Positions 5,405-13,188 of a DNA stretch of 13,343 nucleotides are shown here, one piece after another. Source of the stretch: CAYQJS01 sp964417895 (GTDB taxonomy: Bacteria > Chloroflexota > UBA6077 > SHYK01); the NCBI GenBank assembly GCA_964417895.1, contig CAYQJS010000086.1, positions 1-13,343 on the forward strand, given 5' to 3'. The notes beneath the pieces were generated by a model. The model was not told the DNA's origin. It was given only the letters and a program-made list of their open reading frames with translations, and made no database searches. Within the stretch, counting starts at the first letter, position 1. Each line of letters opens with the position of its first letter. The translations under genes and the position numbers were made by a program.

Positions 5405-7204
5405 TTGTCGCTTTGGTGGAGGCCAGTTCTCGGATCGTCTTCGTTTCGGCTTCTCATAGCGTCCCTGATCGTTTTAACGTCTTCTGTGACCGCTGCGGGG
5501 TCTTCTGCTTCCCATGCCCACGAGGGTAACTCGTTGCCTCGCGAGGGAACTGTTGCTTGGGCTAGAACAGCTCAGGAGCCCGACTGGGACGGGGTCGTCC
5601 GGAGCTCCCTCTCGGACCGAGTCGCACAGGACTTGCTTGCGGACGACTCATGGGACTGCCAAACGGAAACAAGGTCAGCCACGGGTACCAGGATCAATGT
5701 CTACGAAACAGCTGTGAATCGAGCTGACGGGGTGCTGGCTGTGTCGGCCGCTGCGGATCGATTCTCGACAATCATCAACGACAGGATTCGCCTTGATATT
5801 CAAGGCGATTTCGGCGTCTCTGCGACGATGGCGACGGAGGGCAGCGGGTTCGGCGGGTTTTCGCTGTACGGCTCATTGGCGCTCCCACGAGGCGAGCCGT
5901 CGTGGCACGCTAGGCGAGTGGATCTCGGTCTCCGTGGTGGCAGCGTGGCATTGAACCTGTGGGACGGTACGAGCTCAACAGCGGCTATCGGTCGAACTTA
6001 CGCCGTCGGTGAACCAGTACGCAAACTCGAGCTGCGAAGAGCTGGAGAAGAGATTCTGGTCCTTGCGAACGACGCGCAGATCGGAATCCTTGATGCGTCT
6101 GGCTTTTTCGCCGGAGGGGTTGCCTTCGTGGGCCTTAACGTCGGCCCTGGGGTTCGGCTGCTTATGCACAGCCTTGCCGTGGAGACCGCCCTCGGGGACG
6201 AGGCGAACGTGCGTCGCGCACCGCTGGATGTAACAATCCCCCGCAGCGCCGGCTCCCTGGCCTCCGCGGCCGCGAGCCGGGATCGCCTCGTGGGAGTCGG
6301 AGAGAATGAAAGGTTCCTATTTCGGTCTCCTCGAGGACTCGAACTCGCGGCGCGAGAGTTCAATGCGATCACAATGGGGAACGCGCTGAAAATGGGACCG
6401 GTCCACCCCCGCCGCGGTCTCTACGCATTCTGCGATGCCGACCAGATCGTGGCCTTCGCCAGCCTCAACGATATGAAGGTGCGGGGCCACACGCTGGTCT
6501 GGCACCAACAGCAACCTTCCTGGGTAATCGACGGGGGCTTCAGTCGCGATGAGCTCATGGCCGTTCTGCGTGAGCACATCCAGACGGTCGTTGGCCGGTA
6601 TCGAGGACGAATAGCATTCTGGGACGCGGTAAACGAGGCAATCGCGCCCGACGGATCCCTCCGCGACACTCTGTGGCTCCGCGGGATCGGGCCCGAGTAC
6701 ATAGAGCTCGCCTTCCGATGGGCTGCCGAGGCTGATCCGGAGGCCAGGCTGTTCTACAACGAATTTGGTGCCGAGGGTCGAGGGGCCAAGTCGGACGCTG
6801 TGTACAGGTTTGCCGCCGACCTTAAGCAGCGAGGAGTTCCCATCCACGGAGTCGGCATGCAAGCGCACCTCACACAGGCGGGGGTCAGCCCGGAGGCAGT
6901 CGCTGAAAATATGGCCCGCCTCGGAGCGCTCGGGCTAGACGTACACATTACCGAACTGGACGTCAGGCTCGAGCCGCCCATCACAGAGGCGCTGTTGGCC
7001 CGCCAGGCTCAGATCTACGGGGACATGACGAGAGTGTGCCTGTCAGCACCCAACTGCAAGGCGCTCGTGTTCTGGAATCTGCACGATGGGGACTCGTGGA
7101 TACCTGATGCCTTCCCCGGACGCGGCTGGGCTCATCTCTTCGACGAGGCGTTCCGACCCAAGCCTGCGTACACCGCCGTCATGGACCAACTCAGGGGACG
7201 GTAA
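5405..7204 (+). CDS. Secreted GH10 endo-1,4-beta-xylanase with N-terminal beta-sandwich-like region
   Basis: A 599-aa protein starting at TTG 5405, with a GGGTGG-like ribosome site at 5393-5398; no ATG occurs until residue 142. Residues about 12-38 form a hydrophobic export signal (FRLLIASLIVLTSSVTAAG). Residues about 100-262 are rich in alternating beta strands and resemble a concanavalin-like carbohydrate-binding or LamG-type domain, which I infer from pattern only. The GH10 barrel covers about 285-597: RGHTLVWH (360-367), acid/base E411 in WDAVNEA, nucleophile E517 in HITELDV, and FWNLHDGDSW near the end. The usual substrate-binding ENxMK appears as GNALK (325-329), losing the glutamate of the -2 subsite. 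It likely cuts xylan backbones outside the cell. Codon choice looks less GC-biased than in the flanking genes, compatible with transfer. Confidence 0.93.
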   Translation: MSLWWRPVLGSSSFRLLIASLIVLTSSVTAAGSSASHAHEGNSLPREGTVAWARTAQEPDWDGVVRSSLSDRVAQDLLADDSWDCQTETRSATGTRINVYETAVNRADGVLAVSAAADRFSTIINDRIRLDIQGDFGVSATMATEGSGFGGFSLYGSLALPRGEPSWHARRVDLGLRGGSVALNLWDGTSSTAAIGRTYAVGEPVRKLELRRAGEEILVLANDAQIGILDASGFFAGGVAFVGLNVGPGVRLLMHSLAVETALGDEANVRRAPLDVTIPRSAGSLASAAASRDRLVGVGENERFLFRSPRGLELAAREFNAITMGNALKMGPVHPRRGLYAFCDADQIVAFASLNDMKVRGHTLVWHQQQPSWVIDGGFSRDELMAVLREHIQTVVGRYRGRIAFWDAVNEAIAPDGSLRDTLWLRGIGPEYIELAFRWAAEADPEARLFYNEFGAEGRGAKSDAVYRFAADLKQRGVPIHGVGMQAHLTQAGVSPEAVAENMARLGALGLDVHITELDVRLEPPITEALLARQAQIYGDMTRVCLSAPNCKALVFWNLHDGDSWIPDAFPGRGWAHLFDEAFRPKPAYTAVMDQLRGR

Positions 7205-7235
7205 TGAGTGTAGCACGCAGTGGTACAGGGAATAG

Positions 7236-7253
7236 CCGGGACGATGCTCCCGG
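7236..7253 (+). terminator. Possible hairpin terminator between convergent genes
   Basis: CCGGGA (7236-7241) and TCCCGG (7248-7253) form a 6-bp perfect stem around a 6-nt loop, 32 nt after the xylanase stop. A competing pairing GATGC (7243-7247) with GCATC (7258-7262) is also possible. No T-run follows on either strand, so intrinsic termination is uncertain. The rest of the 220-bp spacer 7205-7424 holds no recognisable gene. Confidence 0.3.
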
Positions 7254-7424
7254 TGAAGCATCATTAGCTGCTGCGCTTGATTCTTTACCCAACCATCGTC
7301 GTCCGCTGGCCCATTATCACCATGTCGTCGATTTTCCGATCGGCGACAAAGCGCTCGCTTCGCTCATCGAGAGCATGGCCGTCGAACGGCACGCTCGCCC
7401 CGCACTCTGCTCCTGGAGCGTTGG

Positions 7425-8588
7425 CTACGGGTTGCTGTCCAGGTGGAAGAACTCCACAGCGTTGCCAGCCAGCATCGCGTACTTCTCGTCCTCCGGGACA
7501 TCCGCGAACATTTCGTCGATCACCCGCCGCGATTCTGGCCAGTCTCCTTGCTGATGCGGAAAGTCGGTTCCCCAGATCAGCTTGTCCACGCCGATGTCGT
7601 GCCGGTACTTCACCCCCACCGGATCACGGAGGAACCCCCACACGGCGTGCTCTCGAATGTAATCGCTCGGCGGCTTCAGCAGAGGACCCACGCCGAAGGA
7701 CCGCTCCGCCCAGAAGCGCGTGCGGGCATAGTTGTCATCGGCCTGGAAGAGAAAGTGTGGAATCCAGCCCGCCTGCGTCTCGGCGAAGTAGATCTTTAGC
7801 TTGGGGAAGCGCTCGAAGACCCCAGTGAACATCATCTGTGCCATGTTCTTGCCCATGTTTACCGAGAAGCGGGTCACGTAGCCCACCGGATCGGCTCCCG
7901 ACGTATGGACCGCACCAGCGCCTGGTCTTACCCGGTAACTGTAGGTCGGCCCCGAGTTTGGGCCACCACCAAAGATCGAATGCGCAGTGATAGCGATATT
8001 CAGGTCCAGCGCCACGGTCCAGAACCGGTCGTCCTCCGGCAGGGGAAAGGACTTCCCATTGGGGAACTGCCGCAGCATAACGCCCTTCAGCCCCGCTCGA
8101 GCGCAGTACTGGAGTTCGGCGATGGCGTCGTCGACGTTGGTGTCGGGAATGAGGCCCATGCCGATCAGGCGATCCGGCGCGTACGAGCAGTAGTCGTCGG
8201 CGAGAAACTCATTGAACGCGTGGATCAGTGCTTTGTAGCCTTCGTCCTCGCGGATGCCCCGCCACATCGCCTGGTGGGTGTGATAGAGGATCTCGGCATC
8301 GACTCCGTCCTGGTCCTGCTCCTTCACACGCTGCTGCGGCCCGCCGGTGCCTGGATTATCCTCATAGACCTCACCGACCACGTTGCGCTGCTGGTACGGC
8401 TTGCCGCCCATAGCGAGGCCGAGAACGTACGTGTCGCGGCCTTCGATGACAACGCCGTCGCCGCCTGTCGGCAGCTTCACGAGGCGTGGGGCCCGATCGC
8501 GCCATGCCTTTGGGACCCGAGGCGTCCACATCTCGGGCGGGATCTCAATATGCCCGTCACCGGAGATCACGTGGTAGCGATTAGCCAT
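7425..8588 (-). CDS. Amidohydrolase-2 family metal-dependent hydrolase/decarboxylase
   Basis: A 387-aa protein starting at ATG 8588, where AAAGGAG lies 7 nt upstream; an in-frame ATG at 8612 lacks such a site. The first strand is YHVISGDGHIE with metal-ligand candidates D11 and H13. Further barrel residues are H203 in ITAHSIFGGG, E270 in YFAETQAGW and D342 in IWGTDFPHQQGDWP. These match the amidohydrolase-2 (PF04909) superfamily that includes ACMS decarboxylase and gamma-resorcylate decarboxylase. Such enzymes act on (carboxy)aromatics or their ring-cleavage products in the cytoplasm. It lies 92 nt downstream of the solute-binding lipoprotein gene, in the same direction, and is the last gene of the leftward cluster. 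The DGH form instead of HxH or ExH at the first motif marks a large uncharacterised subgroup, so the substrate is unknown. Confidence 0.9.
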   Translation of the reverse strand: MANRYHVISGDGHIEIPPEMWTPRVPKAWRDRAPRLVKLPTGGDGVVIEGRDTYVLGLAMGGKPYQQRNVVGEVYEDNPGTGGPQQRVKEQDQDGVDAEILYHTHQAMWRGIREDEGYKALIHAFNEFLADDYCSYAPDRLIGMGLIPDTNVDDAIAELQYCARAGLKGVMLRQFPNGKSFPLPEDDRFWTVALDLNIAITAHSIFGGGPNSGPTYSYRVRPGAGAVHTSGADPVGYVTRFSVNMGKNMAQMMFTGVFERFPKLKIYFAETQAGWIPHFLFQADDNYARTRFWAERSFGVGPLLKPPSDYIREHAVWGFLRDPVGVKYRHDIGVDKLIWGTDFPHQQGDWPESRRVIDEMFADVPEDEKYAMLAGNAVEFFHLDSNP

Positions 8589-8680
8589 TTTCAACTCCTT
8601 TCCGCCGGACACCGTCTATCTGAGGGCGTCCAGTTTACTCCGCATTCCTCTTGAATGTTTGAATGCTCGACGGAAGAGCC

Positions 8681-10369
8681 TCATCTCCACGCCCATTCAT
8701 GGATGTTCCACCAGTAGTACTCGGACTCGACAGGGCCTATGAGGCCCGAGGCGGAAGCACGGACGCTCGGGTTGTAGTAGAGCTGAATGGCAGGAACCTC
8801 ATCCGAGATCATCTTGAACATCTGGATCAAGGTCTGCGTCCGCTCGGGTCGGCTCAAGTTCGTGTTGAAGACTTCCCACAGGCGATCGTATTGCGGAGAG
8901 GACCAACCGCCTCGGTTGGGCCCGAACCATCCGTTCGCAGCGGATCCGATGGCGCTGGTGGTGAATCCTGAGCCGGCACCGAAATCGGTGCCGCCAGCCT
9001 GCATCAGGCCGGGAAACGTGCTCCGCACCTCGTTGTTCCGCACCTGCGCGGCCGGCAGTATCGTGGCGTTCACCTCGATGCCGAGCTTGCCCCAGGTGTC
9101 CAACATGATCGCATGGCCCCGCTCAAACACCGTCCCGGTCAGCGTCGTGACGTCAGGACGGAACCGGTCTCCGTTCGCGCTTGCGTAGACGCCGCCGCCA
9201 TTCTTTCGGAACCCGGCCTCGCTCAGGAGCTCGTCAACTCGCCGGGGTTCGTACGGATACCTGGTGACTGTCCGCTCCACATCTTGAAAATACGGCTCGT
9301 CCGTTGGGGCCGAGGTGTTGGCGATCGTGCCTTCTCCGTCAAAGAGCCCGTCCAAGAGCGCCGGCTTGTCGATCGAGTGCGCAAGAGCCCTGCGGACACG
9401 GACATCGAGGAGGACGGGCGTTCTTAGATATTCCGGGCGAAACTGAAAGAGCTGGTGATGGGGGGTGCTTCCGCTCGCAAAGATCACCGTCCCCCGATCG
9501 GGGCCCGCCCATTCCCGCTTCAGCGTGACACCGTGCTCGAACCGGAGAGTAAGGTTTGCGGCGAAGGCCACCGTTCCTGCGAGAACATTCGCCAATACCG
9601 CATTTTCGTCGGCGAAGATGCGCGCAACGATCCGCTGAATTCTTGGCGCGCCCCGCACGTACTGCGGGAAGCCCACAGCATGTAAGGCAGAGCCGGCTTC
9701 CCACTGCTCCAATCGGTATGGGCCCAGCCCCACGTAGGCCGTTGTCCAGTAGGGATGATTGATGAGCGCATCGCGGTGGCCTGCATCCTGAAGGTAGCTG
9801 GCAAAGGCCTGCGCGAGGATGTGTTCCGGTAGCGGGGGAAAAGCGATTCCCAGTACATCGGCGTCGGGGTAGGGAGACTGCCAGCGAATTGCGAACGTCA
9901 TGGAATCGACCGTTGTGACGGCCTCCATCTGGTCTTGCGGCTTCGCGGTAAAAACGCCGAGCGCTGGGTCACGATAGACGCGCCAGGCGAACACGAAATC
10001 GTCCGCAGTGAGCGGTTGCCCGTCGTGCCACGTCACGCCAGCTCGCAAGCGATAGACGGTCTCCATTCGGCCGTCCGGGAGGACGCGCCAGCTATCCGTG
10101 TTCAGCGCGGGCAGAGCCTCGAGAAGGACTGGCCGGGCGACCCCATGGACGTCCCGGGACGTGAGCATGGCGTTGAACAGATCGTCGAGCGCGTCTCCAC
10201 CACCCTGCGCGGAAGTTTTCGGTGCAAGGTCGGTTGGCTCGTAGCGAAACGCTATGACGAGCGTCCTGGCCTCGCTATTCTCGCCCGGCAGCGGACCGGA
10301 ATCAGACACCGTGCCCGGTGCTGCACAGCCGACGAGAAGGACAGCCGTTACCAACAGTGTCACGCGCAA
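8681..10369 (-). CDS. Family-5 extracellular solute-binding lipoprotein of an ABC transporter
   Basis: A 562-aa protein of the DppA/OppA (SBP_bac_5) family. It begins MRVTLLVTAVLLVGC, a short lipoprotein signal with lipobox LVGC and lipidation at C15. The family signature YRLRAGVTWHDGQPLTADDF (106-125) is complete, followed by VRRALAHSIDKPALLDGLF and the usual C-terminal YYWWNIHEW. The start is the TTG at 10369, preceded by AAGGGGAGG with an 8-nt spacer; a GTG two codons later is too far from that site. It should capture peptides or other small organic solutes outside the membrane. No permease or ATPase genes are in the window, so it is either an orphan or relies on a transporter encoded elsewhere. 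Its place between dioxygenase-like cupins and an amidohydrolase suggests uptake of the cluster's substrate. Confidence 0.92.
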   Translation of the reverse strand: MRVTLLVTAVLLVGCAAPGTVSDSGPLPGENSEARTLVIAFRYEPTDLAPKTSAQGGGDALDDLFNAMLTSRDVHGVARPVLLEALPALNTDSWRVLPDGRMETVYRLRAGVTWHDGQPLTADDFVFAWRVYRDPALGVFTAKPQDQMEAVTTVDSMTFAIRWQSPYPDADVLGIAFPPLPEHILAQAFASYLQDAGHRDALINHPYWTTAYVGLGPYRLEQWEAGSALHAVGFPQYVRGAPRIQRIVARIFADENAVLANVLAGTVAFAANLTLRFEHGVTLKREWAGPDRGTVIFASGSTPHHQLFQFRPEYLRTPVLLDVRVRRALAHSIDKPALLDGLFDGEGTIANTSAPTDEPYFQDVERTVTRYPYEPRRVDELLSEAGFRKNGGGVYASANGDRFRPDVTTLTGTVFERGHAIMLDTWGKLGIEVNATILPAAQVRNNEVRSTFPGLMQAGGTDFGAGSGFTTSAIGSAANGWFGPNRGGWSSPQYDRLWEVFNTNLSRPERTQTLIQMFKMISDEVPAIQLYYNPSVRASASGLIGPVESEYYWWNIHEWAWR

Positions 10370-10485
10370 ACGGGGATCCTCCCCTTAGTAGTTGCTCGCT
10401 CGTCTTTTAGCGACAAGCGCTTTGGCATTGCCACACATTTGCCTTGATGCCCTATAGGATCCCAGGAGCGAACCGGCTGATAACC

Positions 10486-10557
10486 CACCCAATGGCTCCA
10501 GCGGTCGGGAGCGATCTCGATGTGCGAATCGGCAGAGATGATCCGATAGTCCCGCAT
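10486..10557 (-). pseudogene. N-terminal fragment of a second amidohydrolase-2
   Basis: The ATG at 10557 lies 5 nt after the stop of the adjacent bicupin gene and encodes MRDYRIISADSHIEIAPDRW then SHWV. This closely parallels the N-terminus of the complete amidohydrolase downstream (RYHVISGDGHIEIPPEMW), including the first metal motif. After about 24 codons the similarity stops. The frame runs on to 10360 with unrelated residues (SWDPIGHQGKCVAMPK) that do not match the family in any frame I read. The catalytic barrel is missing, so this is a remnant left by deletion or by recombination that brought in the lipoprotein gene. The 116 bp from here to the lipoprotein start holds only that gene's ribosome site. 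Confidence 0.7.
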
Positions 10558-10562
10558 ATGGC

Positions 10563-11579
10563 CTACTTCCCCTCCTCTCGGTAGAGGGCGAGAGCTTTGA
10601 AGGTTGGCCCGTCATCCACAGCGAACAACAGGGCATCCGAGGCCGCGCTGTTCTCGTGGTGATGCCAGGCCCACGGCGGCACGACGAAGATGTCCCCCTC
10701 GGACCATTCCAAACGCTCGTCATCGACGACGGTTGCACCGGAGCCGCGAAACACCTGGTAAATCGTCGTACTTATATGACGGTGGTCGTGGGTTGAAAGC
10801 TTCGGCGTCAGAAGCTGGAGCGTGCAGTCGAAGGTCGGAAGCGTCGGGCCGCCATTCACCGGATGGGTGTAGATGAGGTGGTAGCCATCGTACGGGTCGG
10901 GATCGACCTCGGCGTCTCGCAAGGCATCAAGGGCGGTCTGGGTATCCGCCCAGGGATAGCGCAACGCCGGCGGGGTGGGGTCGTCCTGCTTAAGCCACGA
11001 CGCTTTCACGTGTCCGAGGGTCTTCCGCGAGAAGTCCACCGCCTTCTCTCTCGGCTGCTGTCGCCCAGGAAATTGCTCTCCGAGTCCCCGCCCCAGCGCG
11101 GTTATCCGGGAGTCCAGCACGTCCAGCCACATGACAGGCTCCGTCCCTTCGTTGTAGTGGTCGTGGAAGGTCCATCCCGGTGTGGTGATGAGGTCGCCGG
11201 TTTCCATGGGAAATGGCTCGCCGTCCACAACCGTGTACGCGCCCTTGACGCCCTTGATTACGTATCGGATGGCCGCCGTCGTATGCCGGTGGGCTTCAGC
11301 CACCTCGCCCGGCATAACGCACTGCACCGACATGTGAATCGTGTTGGTCATGCGGCCCGCTAGACTCGGGTTCCGGAGCATGATCGTCCGTCGGCCCGTA
11401 TCCTCCATTGGCACGAGATCCGCGGCCCGCGTGAGGCCCGCGTAGATATCGCTCCATTTCCAGAGGAACGGCCTGAACTCGAGCCGTTCGCCTGCCAGCC
11501 CCCGCCAGTGGCCACCCAGGTTCCGCTCGCCCAACCACGCGTCCAGCTCGTCGACGTTGTTCACGCTCGTAATGTCCAT
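10563..11579 (-). CDS. Gentisate 1,2-dioxygenase-like bicupin (paralogue A)
   Basis: A 338-aa protein with two cupin domains. The first has H97-x-H99 (AEAHRHTTAAIRY) and H139 in GWTFHDH, the three-histidine iron site of gentisate/salicylate/1-hydroxy-2-naphthoate dioxygenases, which lack the classical cupin glutamate. The second has HRH (266-268) and WHHH (305-308). Known relatives use Fe(II) and O2 to open aromatic rings carrying hydroxyl and carboxyl groups. The ATG at 11579 follows AGGAGGAG. It is separated by 48 nt from the upstream paralogue B, with the same length and roughly 49% identity by hand count, so the pair arose by duplication. The specific substrate is not inferable, and a non-gentisate substrate is likely given the sequence distance. 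Confidence 0.85.
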   Translation of the reverse strand: MDITSVNNVDELDAWLGERNLGGHWRGLAGERLEFRPFLWKWSDIYAGLTRAADLVPMEDTGRRTIMLRNPSLAGRMTNTIHMSVQCVMPGEVAEAHRHTTAAIRYVIKGVKGAYTVVDGEPFPMETGDLITTPGWTFHDHYNEGTEPVMWLDVLDSRITALGRGLGEQFPGRQQPREKAVDFSRKTLGHVKASWLKQDDPTPPALRYPWADTQTALDALRDAEVDPDPYDGYHLIYTHPVNGGPTLPTFDCTLQLLTPKLSTHDHRHISTTIYQVFRGSGATVVDDERLEWSEGDIFVVPPWAWHHHENSAASDALLFAVDDGPTFKALALYREEGK

Positions 11580-11627
11580 CGGGAACTCCTCCTGGCGCTG
11601 GATTGACCCGCCTCAGAATCGCGTGCG

Positions 11628-12644
11628 CTACGCGCCCTCTTCTCGGTAGTAGCCCAGAGCCTGCATGGTGGGCGCGTCCGTCATCGTGAACAGCACGGCG
11701 TCTTCGGGCGATGGGTTCAGGTGGTTGTGCCAGCTCCATGGTGGAACAACGAAGATGTCGCCCTTCGCCCACTCGAATCGTTCGTCGCCGATCACCGTGA
11801 CGCCTTCTCCAGCCGCCACGTAGTACAGGGTCGTGCTGTTGTGACGGTGGGTCCCCAGAGCCTGCTTCGCCCTCAAAAGCTGCAGCCCACCCGAGCGAGT
11901 GGGAAACGTGGGCCCTCCCGTCAACGGGTTCGTGTAGGTGACGTGGTATCCGTCATACGAATCCGGCTCAACCTCGTTCTCCTTCAACGCCTGAAGTGCC
12001 CCGTATGCGTCAGCCCATGGATATCGAAGCGGGGGTATGGCCACGTTCCACTCCAGACCGGTCGGTTTGGCGTGGCCCAGCACTTTGCCGGAGTACCCTG
12101 ACGGCTTCGTCACCTCCTGGTACTTCTCGGGTAGCTGGTTTCCGATCCGGGGGCCGTTGAGCGCCCCGAGCGCAAGCTCCATCGAGTCGATCCAGATGGC
12201 CGGTTCAGACGACCCATTGTGATGGTCGTGGTAGCACCAGCCAGGGGTGGTTATGAAGTCCCCGGGCTGCATGGGGAACGCCTCGCCCTCGACGACGAAC
12301 TCCGCTCCACGAGTGGCTTGCACGACGAAGCGCGCTTCGGCCGTGAGGGCCCGATGAGCGATGGTCCGCTCCCCGGGTGCTAGGATCTGTACGGAGAAAT
12401 GAATCGTCTTCGTCATTTGTCCCGTGAGGCTGGGATTGCGCAGCTGGACGGTGCGCATGGCGACCTGATCCATGGGCACGAGGTCGGCAGACGCGGTCAG
12501 GCCCGTGTAGATATCGCCCCACTTCCAGAGACAGGGTTGAATGATCTCTGGCCGAGCCATCTTTCGATCCCACATGCCGCCCAGATTGCGCTCGCCCAGC
12601 CAGTCGTTGAGCTCATCCAGGCTCTTGAAAGCCGTGGTCGTCAT
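11628..12644 (-). CDS. Gentisate dioxygenase-like bicupin with altered first metal site (paralogue B)
   Basis: A 338-aa protein from ATG 12644, with GGAGG 5 nt upstream; an in-frame GTG/ATG extension to 12728 overlaps the promoter and lacks a ribosome site. It aligns with paralogue A almost without gaps. In the first cupin the second histidine is alanine (H97-R98-A99), and a glutamate stands at 103 where paralogue A has alanine; H139 is kept in GWCYHDH. The second cupin retains HRH (266-268) and WHNH (305-308). The iron site could therefore be H97/E103/H139, or the first domain may be inactive with the second domain binding metal. It is the first gene after the candidate promoter at 12707-12735 and precedes paralogue A. 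It may be a divergent dioxygenase or a partner subunit. Confidence 0.85.
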   Translation of the reverse strand: MTTTAFKSLDELNDWLGERNLGGMWDRKMARPEIIQPCLWKWGDIYTGLTASADLVPMDQVAMRTVQLRNPSLTGQMTKTIHFSVQILAPGERTIAHRALTAEARFVVQATRGAEFVVEGEAFPMQPGDFITTPGWCYHDHHNGSSEPAIWIDSMELALGALNGPRIGNQLPEKYQEVTKPSGYSGKVLGHAKPTGLEWNVAIPPLRYPWADAYGALQALKENEVEPDSYDGYHVTYTNPLTGGPTFPTRSGGLQLLRAKQALGTHRHNSTTLYYVAAGEGVTVIGDERFEWAKGDIFVVPPWSWHNHLNPSPEDAVLFTMTDAPTMQALGYYREEGA

Positions 12645-12703
12645 TCGAGCCTCCAATTCCGCCCGGTTAGCACGGCAAATACGCGCTCGCATGGTCGATA
12701 GGT

Positions 12704-12730
12704 TGCACAATAGACCTGCATCGTGCACAA
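12704..12730. promoter_or_regulatory. Operator-like TGCACAA direct repeats
   Basis: TGCACAA occurs at 12704-12710 and 12724-12730, exactly 20 nt apart (two helical turns) on the same strand. The left copy overlaps the -10 and the right copy abuts the -35 of the candidate promoter. This spacing and position fit a dimeric repressor or activator site. No regulator gene is in the window. Confidence 0.4.
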
Positions 12731-12735
12731 GTCAA
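12707..12735 (-). promoter_or_regulatory. Sigma70-like promoter for the bicupin pair
   Basis: On the minus strand TTGACT (12735-12730) and TATTGT (12712-12707) are separated by 17 nt, matching the consensus at 5 and 4 of 6 positions. Transcription would begin near 12700, giving a leader of about 55 nt before ATG 12644. It lies in the AT-richest part of the spacer between the single-domain cupin and the bicupin gene. Confidence 0.55.
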
Positions 12736-12750
12736 ATAAGGATCGGCCTC

Positions 12751-13188
12751 CTACTTCAATGAGCAGTACGGATGGTGAAGCATGAGATCGGGCACACCCT
12801 TACGGCGCAGCTCCTCCTCGAACTCGAGATGGATCGCGGGATCGTCCTCTTCGAGCGGAATCTCGTCGCCACCTTCGTTGGGGCTACGGGTGTAGTCGTA
12901 CTGCCCGCCGCCGGGCTTGGGCTTATCAGTTCCCCAGCCGATCCTCAGCCAGTCCCACGGCTCGGGCCCGGTATTGAAATGCGCATGCCACCACATCTCA
13001 GGCGGGACGAAGATTGTCCCCGGTCCCCAATCCACGCGGCGGAAGTCGCCGCCCTCGGGCCCTTTGAGCAGTGAGTATCCGTGGCCGCCGATCGTCAGAA
13101 CGTGGATTCCAGGGCCGTGTCGGTGGAACCCCGTGTGCACGCCCGGCTGGGACCCGAACGAGATTCCACAGCGCACCGTACCACCCAC
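12751..13188 (-). CDS. Single-domain cupin protein (5' end uncertain, probable frameshift)
   Basis: The clear part is 145 residues from GTG 13188. A cupin barrel contains HRHGPGIH (22-29: H22, H24 and H29 in place of the usual glutamate) and WWHAHFN (H68, H70), followed by a charged tail. It probably binds a divalent metal; the function is unknown. The GTG has no ribosome site. The same frame stays open upstream to 13305 with protein-like sequence (GAPYSAAEVAERARAGLTTV). An ATG at 13303-13301 would start this sequence if the run of six Gs that follows it on the minus strand (13301-13296) had one base fewer. The intact gene was therefore probably about 183 codons, 12751-13303. It lies upstream of, and in the same direction as, the bicupin pair. 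Confidence 0.7.
   Translation of the reverse strand: MGGTVRCGISFGSQPGVHTGFHRHGPGIHVLTIGGHGYSLLKGPEGGDFRRVDWGPGTIFVPPEMWWHAHFNTGPEPWDWLRIGWGTDKPKPGGGQYDYTRSPNEGGDEIPLEEDDPAIHLEFEEELRRKGVPDLMLHHPYCSLK

Noticed and set aside
7285..7440. Leftward open stretch in the convergent spacer (SVPFDGHALDERSERFVADR-like)
   Set aside because: It looks somewhat protein-like but has no start codon and I recognise no family. It may be a degraded gene end, too weak to annotate.
7204..7554. Rightward frame after the xylanase stop encoding a 116-aa protein
   Set aside because: It overlaps the end of the amidohydrolase on the other strand, has no ribosome site and no recognisable motif.
8605..8630. Weak dyad (GGAC...GTCC) between the lipoprotein and amidohydrolase genes as a terminator
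   Set aside because: The stem is short and mismatched with no T-run, and both genes appear to belong to the same leftward unit.
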